A stretch of DNA of 64,000 nt. Source: Bacillota bacterium (lineage in GTDB: Bacteria; Bacillota; Clostridia; Acetivibrionales; DSM-1351). Location of the stretch: the NCBI GenBank assembly GCA_023390335.1, contig JAEWCZ010000081.1, positions 62,001-126,000 of the forward strand, read 5' to 3'. Below are positions 43,330-51,946 of the stretch, one piece after another; the first letter of the stretch is position 1, and every line of letters begins with the position of its first letter. The notes under the pieces are model-generated. The model saw only the letters and a program-made list of their open reading frames with translations. It was not told where the DNA came from and did no database searches. Position numbers and translations under genes: made by a program.

Positions 43330-44925
43330 TTATATTTTCAATCCTATTTTAAGTAACATCATTGCGTACACAGATGTTACAAATGTCAAAATTAATGCGA
43401 AAACAAATGCTATTCTGATTACTTTGTTTTCTTCACCAAGCTTGTCTATTGATGCTGCTGCATTTTGAAGTTTTGCAGGAGAGATTACACTAGCGAGACC
43501 TCCTCCAAATGCAAGTGCAGCAGTAACTATTATAAGTCCGTCAAGTCCCAGATTCAGTTTATTAGCTGTTTGCATTGTGTAGTTTGCGAACATGGCAATT
43601 GTTGAGGCTTCACTTCCTGTAACAAAACCTCCGAATAAACCAACAAATCCGGTTATAAACCCATAAGCTCCACTAAAAGCATTTGCTGATGTACTTGCCA
43701 AGACTTTTATCATGCTCTGGGTTTGGTATGCCATGGTATCAAGACTCCAGCCGGAATAATTCATTACATCACCTATAGCAAAAAATATTGCAGCGGAGAA
43801 CACAGGTCTTGGAGCTCTCTTAATCCATACTTTTACAGATTCTTTCAACTCAGATTTTTTAGGCTGTATTACAAGCATTGAGACAACTACGGCAACTGCA
43901 ATCCAGGTATATGCATTCCATAGTGCTCTTGTTGCTATAGGCCTTCCATCAACCGTTATTCCCTTTATAGGCAATGCCAGATTGTAAAGATAATCATAGA
44001 TCGGCTTTGGAAGATTCAATGCAAGTATGAAGCCTATGAGAATAATCCAAGGACTCAATGCCTTCCAGAGAGGGTACTTCTTTTCATATTCTCTTTCTTC
44101 ATCCGTCAATATGCTTTTATCAATAACCTTTTTTCCTGTAAGCTTTAGGTATATAGCCATTGCCAATATTACAGCAAGACCACTTAAAACTCCTGTCAAT
44201 GTTACCAGATTATCAACCTTGTTTGTAAAAAATGAAACCAATGCTATAACACCACCGGTTACTATACATGGCAGAAAACCCTTCTTTATTCCATTCCATT
44301 TATCAACAATATACAGCATACAGAAACCTATTAATGTTGAAACTAATGGTAAAAACATGAAAAATACTCGTCCTGCCTGTGAAGGCGTTATTTCATGTCC
44401 TTGACCTAAAAAGTTGTTTGCAAAATCCAGAAAAGCCACAAGAGGAGCACCAAGCAGCGAGTATGTACAAAGTGAATCATATCCTATGGATGGAAGTGCA
44501 ATTGATACATAGGTGGAATATCCCATTGCTAAGAGAATAGGCGGAAGTATGGATACAGGTGTAGCACCTACAGCTACCATTAAAGTACCAAATCCTATAT
44601 TAATCATCATAATCTGAACTGCTTTGTTATGACTTGCTATTGTCTTTATAAAAATTATTATTCTTTTGAGAGCTCCGGTTTTTTCCATATAAGCCATCAT
44701 AAATAATGATGTTAATACTATCATTGAAACCGGAAATGATCTAATGAATCCCGAAATAGTTGATCGGAAAATAACAGGAAAAGATGTTTTAAAGAAAAGA
44801 AATGCTACAGCAGATACACAAAGCCAGCCGATGATACCACTGATGTCAGCTGACTTCTTAAAAATTACAAGCATACATACTATTACCAATATTGGTAATA
44901 GCGTCAAAATAAGTGACCCTACCAT
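43330..44925 (-). CDS. L-lactate permease family transporter
   Basis: The 531-residue integral membrane protein has about 12-14 helices and the LctP/LutP signatures TVGATPVSILPPILLAMG-like and GFVTGSEASTIAMFANY. Family members import lactate or glycolate. The ATG at 44925 has GGAGG 8 bases upstream. It precedes paaK; the true substrate could be an aryl or branched acid rather than lactate. Confidence 0.85.
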   Translation of the reverse strand: MVGSLILTLLPILVIVCMLVIFKKSADISGIIGWLCVSAVAFLFFKTSFPVIFRSTISGFIRSFPVSMIVLTSLFMMAYMEKTGALKRIIIFIKTIASHNKAVQIMMINIGFGTLMVAVGATPVSILPPILLAMGYSTYVSIALPSIGYDSLCTYSLLGAPLVAFLDFANNFLGQGHEITPSQAGRVFFMFLPLVSTLIGFCMLYIVDKWNGIKKGFLPCIVTGGVIALVSFFTNKVDNLVTLTGVLSGLAVILAMAIYLKLTGKKVIDKSILTDEEREYEKKYPLWKALSPWIILIGFILALNLPKPIYDYLYNLALPIKGITVDGRPIATRALWNAYTWIAVAVVVSMLVIQPKKSELKESVKVWIKRAPRPVFSAAIFFAIGDVMNYSGWSLDTMAYQTQSMIKVLASTSANAFSGAYGFITGFVGLFGGFVTGSEASTIAMFANYTMQTANKLNLGLDGLIIVTAALAFGGGLASVISPAKLQNAAASIDKLGEENKVIRIAFVFALILTFVTSVYAMMLLKIGLKI

Positions 44926-45000
44926 TCTACCGTCCTCCATAAACCTAAATTAATTAATTTAAACCCATTCTACTAAACTACGGATGCATCAAAATAACAA

Positions 45001-45020
45001 TGTAATAATATTTTATTACA
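45001..45020. promoter_or_regulatory. Near-perfect palindrome upstream of lactate permease
   Basis: TGTAATAA and TTATTACA flank a TATT centre, about 80 bases before the permease start. It could be an operator or the end of the neighbouring gene. Confidence 0.35.
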
Positions 45021-45041
45021 AACTTCTACAAAAATAAAGAA

Positions 45042-46052
45042 TTATTTGGAGGAAGATGCAGATTTTTCGGAAGCATAGTATTTAAAAAACATCTGGTAGT
45101 AGGTATATGTCTCCTCTGCATATTTTTCTTTTGTCTTTATAGGCCCTATATTTTTTGAAATTTTCGACTGATTATATTCAGCCATTATTTTTTGTAACTG
45201 TTTCTTTTTTAGATTATTAAGGTTTACGTACTTATCCCCGGTGATTTGAATTGCCCTGGCTTTAAGCTGAACAGCACAAAAATATACTGCCAGTTCCGGG
45301 GTTTCTAGCATCTCTCTGATTTCTTTATCTGAATAATTAATAATCAAGGAACTTTTTCCGTGTACAACCTGTTCATTAAGGCGGACATTATCTATACCAA
45401 TCTGACAGATACCTATCGATTTACCGCCCAGAAAAGGAACCCCATCAAGAATATCCTCCTGTCCGAGAAACATCATTTCTCTAAATAAAACTGCAGACAA
45501 AAAGGCCTTTGGCATATTTTGTGCTTTTGCAGTTTTTTCAATTACAGGTTCAAGCTCTTTTAGAGCGTCAAATGTATATTCAAAATCATTTATATAATAA
45601 AAACCAAGCTTTTTATTTCTGTAGGAATCTGCATCAACTTGACTTTTTAACTGATGAGTAAGACTTTTAACTTCAGGTTTGTACATAAAATCACTGAAAT
45701 TAAAATTCCCATCGGAACTGATGCTATTATTTTGTTCCTGAAGATACATATATTCATTTGTAGTTATGCTATTTAAACTATTAAGTGTTTTCCCATCATA
45801 TGTACTGTTTAATTTATATTTGTACGTTACATTATTTCCGCTGTAGTTTGATGTACTCCCGGCGTACTTATCACCCTGAGACGTTCGTTCACCATACATA
45901 TACTTCATTTCTTTTTCTTTTAATTTTTCAAATTCAGTTCCTATATAATCTTTTATATGTAAATATCCGTTTGCATAATTAAGTAACGTAAAACAAGTCA
46001 TTACCATAATTAAAGAAAAAGCAATTTTTTTCTTTAATTCAGCCGTCTTCAT
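45042..46052 (-). CDS. Exported lysozyme-like protein
   Basis: The 336-residue protein has an N-terminal membrane helix, then a long polar region and a C-terminal region (about 170-310) resembling a lytic-transglycosylase or lysozyme fold: an FREMM segment with a candidate catalytic Glu and the KSIGICQIG motif similar to GLMQI. The start at 46052 has GGAGG 7 bases before it. The family is not certain. A cell-wall cleavage role is inferred. Confidence 0.6.
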   Translation of the reverse strand: MKTAELKKKIAFSLIMVMTCFTLLNYANGYLHIKDYIGTEFEKLKEKEMKYMYGERTSQGDKYAGSTSNYSGNNVTYKYKLNSTYDGKTLNSLNSITTNEYMYLQEQNNSISSDGNFNFSDFMYKPEVKSLTHQLKSQVDADSYRNKKLGFYYINDFEYTFDALKELEPVIEKTAKAQNMPKAFLSAVLFREMMFLGQEDILDGVPFLGGKSIGICQIGIDNVRLNEQVVHGKSSLIINYSDKEIREMLETPELAVYFCAVQLKARAIQITGDKYVNLNNLKKKQLQKIMAEYNQSKISKNIGPIKTKEKYAEETYTYYQMFFKYYASEKSASSSK

Positions 46053-46385
46053 ATATTTTCCTCCATGCACCGATTTCTCCAGCACAATATTGTAAGTATT
46101 CAGCTTTTAGTCAATATCCTTATTTGTTATACATATTTATAAAAGAAATGTCAATTATTCTATTTTACCAAAAACATTAAAAATCAGTAAGTGTTATCCA
46201 TTACCTCCTATTAAATCTCTTTATTTGCTAAAAGGTATGTTTTCCTAGCATATTTGCAAAATTGCTCAAAGTGTTCAATTTCTAAGGATTTCAGGCATAA
46301 AAATAGACAAAAACCCAGGAGTAACTCCATACTTTTTTGTCTATTTTTAATAGTACCTTATTCAAAATTACAATATCGTAATTTT
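46053..46385. other. Intergenic region without a gene
   Basis: This 333-base gap holds the terminator at 46299-46348 and AT-rich sequence. No gene was found. A promoter for the lysozyme-like gene should lie near its right end. Confidence 0.6.
46299..46348 (-). terminator. Terminator of the beta-CASP nuclease gene
   Basis: AAAAATAGACAAAAA pairs with TTTTTTGTCTATTTTT, with an inner GGAGT/ACTCC stem. Confidence 0.75.
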
Positions 46386-48017
46386 TTATTTTAAGGCTTC
46401 AATAATCGATTTCTCAACCATTTTGAGTTTTGCCGCAACTTCGTCTATTTCCACATCCGACTTTTCCTGCTTTAAATCATTTTTTAGTATTTCTGATAAT
46501 TCATCAAACTCTTCTTTTAATGTTTCAAGCATTTCAACTACCGCAAGCCGCCTGAATCTCTTTTTAGCATTTGCACTAGGAACATGTTCGTAAATGCTTC
46601 CTCCACTTATAACATAGCTCTCTCCTCTTGAAGGAACTATGCACTGCAAGCCAAGTTCAGCTGTGATAGTCTGAGCAAATGAAGCAGCAACGCCCTGTTC
46701 CCCGTGAACCACAAATATCTTCTTTGGCTTTCTTCCAATGCTTCCGATCCAAGAAAGAAGACCTGCCTTGTCCGCATGTCCCGAAAATCCGTCAATAGTC
46801 TCTATCCTGGCATTTACAGATATCTCTTCACCAAAAAGCCGAACCTTCTGAGCCCCATCCTGTATTTTACGACCAAGGGTTCCTTCAGCCTGATACCCCA
46901 CGAAAAGAATCGTTGATTCTTTTCGCCATAGGTTATGCTTCAGGTGATGTTTTACTCTACCTGCATCACACATACCGCTAGCGGATATTATTATCATGCT
47001 TTCAGCTTTTTCATTGAGCTTTCTTGATTCCTCGGAAGATTGTGTAAATTTAAGTGACGGGAAGTCAAGTGGATTGTCTCCGTTTGCAATATATGCCTTT
47101 GCCTCCTCATCAAAACATTCAAGATTTTGCCTGAATATCTGAGTTGCTGAGGTTGCGAGAGGACTATCAACATATACAGGAACATTCAATATTTCATTTA
47201 CCTTTTCCCCGAAAACATCCATATGCTTGTTAAGATCATATATTAGTTCCTGAGTTCTTCCCACTGCAAAGGATGGAATAACCACATTCCCTCCCTTGGA
47301 GATTGTTTCAGATATGATACTTATAAACTTTTCAATTTTATCAGTTTCTTTTTTCAGTGTATGTAGTCTGTCTCCGTATGTAGATTCAACTATGAGGTAA
47401 TCAGTATCGCCTATAATACTGGGGTCTCTGAGAATGGGTATGCCTTTATTCCCAAGATCACCACTGAAAACAATCTTTGTTTCCTGGTTATTCTCCCTAA
47501 TCCAAATTTCCAGTATTGCCGAACCAAGAATATGCCCTGCATCATTGAACCTGACCCTAACATCATTTGATACTGATATAACTTCATCATATGCCACACC
47601 GTTAAAAAGACTGAGGCAGTCAGTAGCATCTTCAAGTGTATACAATGGTTTTATTGGAGATTTTCCTGCCCTCTGTCGTTTTCGGTTGGTCCATTCATTT
47701 TCCATTTCCTGAATGTGTCCGCTGTCTGGAAGCATTATACCACAAAGCTGTACGGTTGGCTTTGTAGCGTAGACGGTTCCTTTGAATCCGTCCATATAAA
47801 GCTTTGGTATTCTTCCGCTGTGGTCTATATGTGCATGGGTTAAAAGCATAAAATCTAAATCTCCGGGATTAAACGAAAATGGTTCGGCATTCATTAAAAC
47901 TTCATTAGCTTTGCCCTGAAACATTCCGCAATCAACCAGAAATTTTGTTTCCTTTGTCTCTACCAAATAACATGAGCCTGTAACGGTTTTTGCTGCTCCG
48001 AGAAATGATATATTCAT
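46386..48017 (-). CDS. MBL-fold beta-CASP ribonuclease
   Basis: The 543-residue protein has the zinc site HAHIDH (H61, H63, D65, H66), a later H in FNDAGHILGSA, and beta-CASP motifs with IISASGMCDAGRVKHHL and FVVHGE. This resembles the YSH1/KH-less RNA 3' processing nucleases of bacteria. The last 60 residues are charged and likely helical. The gene is single. AAATGGAGG lies before the ATG. Its RNA substrate is unknown. Confidence 0.88.
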   Translation of the reverse strand: MNISFLGAAKTVTGSCYLVETKETKFLVDCGMFQGKANEVLMNAEPFSFNPGDLDFMLLTHAHIDHSGRIPKLYMDGFKGTVYATKPTVQLCGIMLPDSGHIQEMENEWTNRKRQRAGKSPIKPLYTLEDATDCLSLFNGVAYDEVISVSNDVRVRFNDAGHILGSAILEIWIRENNQETKIVFSGDLGNKGIPILRDPSIIGDTDYLIVESTYGDRLHTLKKETDKIEKFISIISETISKGGNVVIPSFAVGRTQELIYDLNKHMDVFGEKVNEILNVPVYVDSPLATSATQIFRQNLECFDEEAKAYIANGDNPLDFPSLKFTQSSEESRKLNEKAESMIIISASGMCDAGRVKHHLKHNLWRKESTILFVGYQAEGTLGRKIQDGAQKVRLFGEEISVNARIETIDGFSGHADKAGLLSWIGSIGRKPKKIFVVHGEQGVAASFAQTITAELGLQCIVPSRGESYVISGGSIYEHVPSANAKKRFRRLAVVEMLETLKEEFDELSEILKNDLKQEKSDVEIDEVAAKLKMVEKSIIEALK

Positions 48018-48133
48018 AGCAGACCTCCATTCGACAAATAAATTAAATCTTACTCTCTATAATACTAATTTCTACCTTTAGCACAAAAATTCCTTGTTGA
48101 AATTTTCCATATTCTGAGATTGTGACTTTGGAT

Positions 48134-49120
48134 TTACTTGTAATGTTTCATAAACAGCCCTGCCAGCTTAACACAATTATTTAAATCCTGAATACTTACC
48201 ATTTCGCAGGGGGTGTGAACGTATCTGCATGGAATTGATATTCCGCCACATGGGATTCCTGTTCCTGATGTCTGCATTGCACCCGGGTCACTGCCTCCTC
48301 TTTCCAATAGTTCCAGAGTATAGGAAATGCCGTTTTCCTGTGCCAAATCCTGTAACATCCTACGAATGTGAGGGTGGGCTATATAAGAAGCATCTTTTAC
48401 TTTTATTGCAGGACCCTTGCCGAGTTTTACTTCCATACTGTTGCATTCCGGCGTATCGCCTGTACGTGTTACATCAATGGCAATAGCACAATCCGGCATA
48501 ATTCCAAAGGAAGCTGTCTTTGCGCCTCTTAGTCCCAATTCTTCTTGAGTAGTAAAGACAAAGTAGATTTCATTATCTGTTTTAGGCATGGTTTTTATAA
48601 GCTCTATTAGTACTGCACAGCCGCTTCTGTCATCCATTGCCTTGGAAACTGCAAAATCCCCTTGAACATGAAAATCACCCACAAAATTTGCTGCATCTCC
48701 CACTTTTACGTATTTTTCAGCTTCTTCTCTACTGCTGCAGCCAATATCAATATACATTTTTCCAAGTCTTAAATCTTTCATGTTTTCAAGCTTATCTTCC
48801 ATGCTTACACAACCAATTGTACCATTTTTAAATCTAACCTTTTGTGCCAGAGAATTAAAAGCTGATACTCCCCCCAAATTGGAAAACCTTATAAATCCAT
48901 TATCATCAATAAAAGTTGCTATGACGCCTATTTCGTCCATGTGGGCTGCAAACATGATTTTTTTCTTCTTGCCTTTTTTTATTGCTATCAGATTTCCCAT
49001 AGCATCAACTTTTATTTCATCGACATATTTTTTTATTTCAGTAGTAATTATTTCTCTGATTTCTTCTTCGTTTCCAGATACACCGAAGGCCTGTGTAACG
49101 TTTTTTAATGTTTCCTGCAT
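48134..49120 (-). CDS. M42 family aminopeptidase (third of three)
   Basis: The 328-residue dinuclear zinc aminopeptidase has AAHMDEIG, the AMDDRSGCAVL, TTQEELGLRGA and GGSDPGAMQ boxes. M42 peptidases form large tetrahedral complexes that cut short peptides in the cytosol. The start at 49120 has GGAGGG 8 bases before it. It follows the second copy after 35 bases. Confidence 0.9.
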   Translation of the reverse strand: MQETLKNVTQAFGVSGNEEEIREIITTEIKKYVDEIKVDAMGNLIAIKKGKKKKIMFAAHMDEIGVIATFIDDNGFIRFSNLGGVSAFNSLAQKVRFKNGTIGCVSMEDKLENMKDLRLGKMYIDIGCSSREEAEKYVKVGDAANFVGDFHVQGDFAVSKAMDDRSGCAVLIELIKTMPKTDNEIYFVFTTQEELGLRGAKTASFGIMPDCAIAIDVTRTGDTPECNSMEVKLGKGPAIKVKDASYIAHPHIRRMLQDLAQENGISYTLELLERGGSDPGAMQTSGTGIPCGGISIPCRYVHTPCEMVSIQDLNNCVKLAGLFMKHYK

Positions 49121-49155
49121 TTGAAATCCCTCCAATTTTGTTTAGTCGCCAGTCT

Positions 49156-50202
49156 CTATACCGCTGCTATGTTTTTTATAAAATCCTTATCTCTGTTAAT
49201 TTCATTTAATGCTGCAAGTGTAAGTCTTTCTACACATTCAAAATCGCTTCTGCTCATTACAGATACCGGTGAGTGTATATATCTGCAGGGTACAGAAATT
49301 GATGCAGTTTTAACACCCATTCCCGTTCTTTGTATCTGTCCTGCGTCATTTCCACCTGTTGTAGTCTGCTTGTATTGAACCTTTATTCCGTTTTTAACTG
49401 CCGTATCATATAAAAACTGTACCAGTTTCCTGTCGCTATAGCAGGTTCTGTCTACCAATGTAAGAGCAGCACCGTTACCAAGTTCTGTGGAAAAGTCATA
49501 GGGCTTTACTTCGGGAACATCTGAACAGGTGGTTCCTTCCAGAACAATTGCTACATCAGGCATAATTTTAAACGCCGCTACCTGTGCACCTCTAAGTCCT
49601 ACCTCTTCCTGTACTGTAAAGCAGGCATACAAATCAAAATCAAAACTATACTTTAACGCCTCCATAAGTACTGCACATCCTACTCTGTCATCCAGTGCCT
49701 TTGCCTTTATACAGTCTTTTCCAAACTCTACATAATCGCTGTCAAAGGCTATGAATTCTCCCAAAGAAGCCAACTTTTCTGCTTCTTCCTTTGTTTCTGC
49801 TCCAATATCTATATATAAGTCCTTTATTTTAGCTATCCTCTCACGTTCATCAGCACTTTGCTGATGTAGCGGTTTTGCACCGATTACACCTTTGAGTCTT
49901 TTTTTACCAATTACCACCCTTTTGCCGGGTAAAATCCTGCTGTCAATGCCTCCAACAGATTTAAATTTCAAAAATCCTTTTTCCGTATATCCTGAAACCA
50001 TAAATCCTACTTCATCCATATGTGCTGAAAGCATCACTTTGAACCTGCCACTGCTACCTTTTTTATATGCAATAATGTTTCCTATTGTGTCAACTTCTAT
50101 AGAATCACATAAACCGTTAATTTTGCTTTTAATATATTCTCTTACTTCATGTTCATTTCCTGATACACCATTTAAATCTGTAAGCTCCTTTATCAACGTC
50201 AT
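49156..50202 (-). CDS. M42 family aminopeptidase (second of three)
   Basis: The 348-residue paralogue has SAHMDEVGF, KALDDRVGCAVL, VQEEVGLRGA and TTGGNDAGQ motifs. The ATG at 50202 overlaps the TGA of the upstream copy by four bases, so the two are translationally coupled. It is clearly a full-length enzyme. Confidence 0.92.
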   Translation of the reverse strand: MTLIKELTDLNGVSGNEHEVREYIKSKINGLCDSIEVDTIGNIIAYKKGSSGRFKVMLSAHMDEVGFMVSGYTEKGFLKFKSVGGIDSRILPGKRVVIGKKRLKGVIGAKPLHQQSADERERIAKIKDLYIDIGAETKEEAEKLASLGEFIAFDSDYVEFGKDCIKAKALDDRVGCAVLMEALKYSFDFDLYACFTVQEEVGLRGAQVAAFKIMPDVAIVLEGTTCSDVPEVKPYDFSTELGNGAALTLVDRTCYSDRKLVQFLYDTAVKNGIKVQYKQTTTGGNDAGQIQRTGMGVKTASISVPCRYIHSPVSVMSRSDFECVERLTLAALNEINRDKDFIKNIAAV

Positions 50203-51257
50203 ACAAACCTCCATGCCAGAACTTTTTCCAATTTATCACTGCTTAGTCTTGCAAACTCAGTTATTATCCTAGACGTGTATTTTATATCATCCAAATTAAC
50301 CGTTTCAACAGCTGTATGCATATATCTTACAGGTATGGAAAGTAGAGCGGTTGGTATTCCGCAGCCGCTGACCTGAGTTGCCCACGCTTCTGTTCCTGTA
50401 TCCCCTGACTCAACCATTTTCTGAAAAGGGATGCATATATCTTTACCAAGCTCAAAAAGCTTTTCTACCATCCCCTGATGAAGATTAGGACCTATTGATA
50501 TCTCCGGACCTTTACCGGGTGTTGAGGATACATCTTTTGAAAGATCAGGTATGTCTCCATGACATGCATCAATTACTATTGCGGCGTCCGGCTTCAATGA
50601 AAAAGCCGCGGTAGTAATACCCACAAGACTTGTTTCTTCCTGGGTTGAAGCCATAAAAATAACATCATTTTCGTGGTTTATATCCTTTAAAGACTGCAAT
50701 ATTTCCATCATACAAACAATACCTGTACGATTATCAAAAGACTTCCCGCTGGCTTTGTTTTTGTTCATTATAGAGAAGCTTGGCTTAAAGGATACAACAT
50801 CACCTATTGAAACTATTTTTTTAAGCTCTTCCCCTTTTAGTCCTGTATCCACACGTAAATCTTTTATTTTTACTGCCTTTCCTGCATCCTCTGGCTTCAT
50901 CAGGTGCGGCGGCATTGCACCTATTATCCCGATGATATCCTCTTTACCGTGGATTATTACTTCCTGTGCCAGCAATATTTTGCTGTCTATACCTCCAATT
51001 GGGCTTATACCGATAAAACCCTTATCGTCAATGGAGCTGACCAGAAAGCCTATTTCATCACTATGTGCAGTAATCAAAATCTTTTTTGCTGACTTATTGA
51101 AACCTTTTTTCAAGAAAATTACATTGAAAAACTTATCTATTCGGACTTCATCGCAATAATCCTTAAAGGTTTCAGCAATTTTTGCAGCAGCAGTTGTTTC
51201 AAAGCCTGCTACCGCCACAAGTCCTGACAAATACTCCAAACAATTTGCTATTTCCAT
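50199..51257 (-). CDS. M42 family aminopeptidase (first of three)
   Basis: The 352-residue paralogue has TAHSDEIGF (His-Ser in place of His-Met), KSFDNRTGI (Asn for the usual second Asp), STQEETSLVG and SGDTGTEAW instead of GGxD motifs, so it is the most divergent copy. Substrate preference may differ. It heads the three-gene operon. Confidence 0.88.
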   Translation of the reverse strand: MEIANCLEYLSGLVAVAGFETTAAAKIAETFKDYCDEVRIDKFFNVIFLKKGFNKSAKKILITAHSDEIGFLVSSIDDKGFIGISPIGGIDSKILLAQEVIIHGKEDIIGIIGAMPPHLMKPEDAGKAVKIKDLRVDTGLKGEELKKIVSIGDVVSFKPSFSIMNKNKASGKSFDNRTGIVCMMEILQSLKDINHENDVIFMASTQEETSLVGITTAAFSLKPDAAIVIDACHGDIPDLSKDVSSTPGKGPEISIGPNLHQGMVEKLFELGKDICIPFQKMVESGDTGTEAWATQVSGCGIPTALLSIPVRYMHTAVETVNLDDIKYTSRIITEFARLSSDKLEKVLAWRFV

Positions 51258-51396
51258 TCTTCTGATTCCCCTATTTTTTATTAATCTGATATTAATCTTT
51301 TATATAATACTAGCAAAAAATCATAGATTTTCCTAGAGAATTGTAAATCTATAAAGCACTTAAAAAATTTTTATTAATAAATTTATAATATTACTA

Positions 51397-51425
51397 TTGA
51401 CTTAATTTAGTTTTTTTATTATACT
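51397..51425 (+). promoter_or_regulatory. Sigma-A promoter of the tRNA pair
   Basis: TTGACT, a 17-base spacer and TATACT; transcription should start close to 51432, about ten bases before the first tRNA. Confidence 0.8.
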
Positions 51426-51442
51426 AAAACTCGTCCTTGCGA

Positions 51443-51519
51443 GGGCCTTTAGCTCAGTTGGTTAGAGCAACCGGCTCATAACCGGTTGGTCCGGGGTTCG
51501 AGTCCCTGAAGGCCCACCA
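51443..51519 (+). tRNA. tRNA with CAU anticodon (Met or Ile2)
   Basis: The acceptor GGGCCTT pairs with AAGGCCC and CCA is encoded. The anticodon stem CCGG encloses CTCATAA, so the anticodon is CAT. The first pair is G-C, so it is not an initiator. Elongator Met or the Ile2 that TilS modifies cannot be separated with certainty. Confidence 0.95.
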
Positions 51520-51527
51520 ATTTGTTT

Positions 51528-51551
51528 GTTAGTGCTTTTAAAAGCACTAAC
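51528..51551 (+). repeat. Perfect 24-nt palindrome between two tRNAs
   Basis: GTTAGTGCTTTT and its complement AAAAGCACTAAC are adjacent. It may be a processing hairpin in the precursor RNA. Confidence 0.6.
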
Positions 51552-51556
51552 AACTT

Positions 51557-51632
51557 GCCCAGATAGCTCAGTCGGTAGAGCAGGGGACTGAAAATCCCCG
51601 TGTCGCTGGTTCGATTCCGGCTCTGGGCACCA
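51557..51632 (+). tRNA. tRNA-Phe (GAA)
   Basis: The acceptor GCCCAGA pairs with TCTGGGC, and CCA is encoded. The anticodon stem GGGGA/TCCCC encloses CTGAAAA with anticodon GAA. Confidence 0.97.
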
Positions 51633-51633
51633 A

Positions 51634-51675
51634 AAAAGAATTTTTCGTATCAAATACGAAAAATTCTTTTTTTTT
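51634..51675 (+). terminator. Terminator of the tRNA pair
   Basis: AAAGAATTTTTCGTAT pairs with ATACGAAAAATTCTTT around CAA, followed by T8. Confidence 0.85.
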
Positions 51676-51708
51676 CAATTGTGTGCTATAAAAGTCAATT
51701 TGATTTAA

Positions 51709-51752
51709 AAATACTCTTTTATGCTTAGTTTCTTAACCATAAAAGAGTATTT
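51709..51752 (-). terminator. Terminator of the opp operon
   Basis: AAATACTCTTTTATG and its 15-bp complement are separated by a 14-nt loop; on the minus strand TTTTTAAAT follows. It lies 25 bases after the miniprotein gene. Confidence 0.8.
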
Positions 51753-51777
51753 CTTTTGTTTAATACGCAAAACGATT

Positions 51778-51918
51778 TTAAAGCCATATCTTTGTTAAAA
51801 ACACCATAAGGAGTGAAAACACTCCGATACTTATTAAAATAAAAGGCCAGACAACCTGAACGACAGCTATAAGAATTGCTAAAAAATCTTTGAATGGATC
51901 TTTATTTATTAGTTTCAT
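51778..51918 (-). CDS. 46-residue single-pass membrane miniprotein
   Basis: A complete ATG-to-TAA reading frame encodes a short polar N terminus (MKLINKDPFKDF) and a long hydrophobic helix (about residues 13-42) ending KIWL. AAGGT lies 4 bases, and GGGGAG 11 bases, before the ATG. It follows oppF after 28 bases, with no terminator between them, and is followed by the operon terminator, so it is probably the last gene of the oppABCDF transcript. I do not recognise the family. A role in the transporter complex is conjecture. Confidence 0.55.
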   Translation of the reverse strand: MKLINKDPFKDFLAILIAVVQVVWPFILISIGVFSLLMVFLTKIWL

Positions 51919-51946
51919 TTGACCTTGCTCCCCACTAAGGTATTTG

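Noticed and set aside
51462..51653. Minus-strand open frame over the tRNA pair
   Set aside because: It lies on the reverse complement of two clear tRNA genes, whose structure explains the sequence; it has no start signal.
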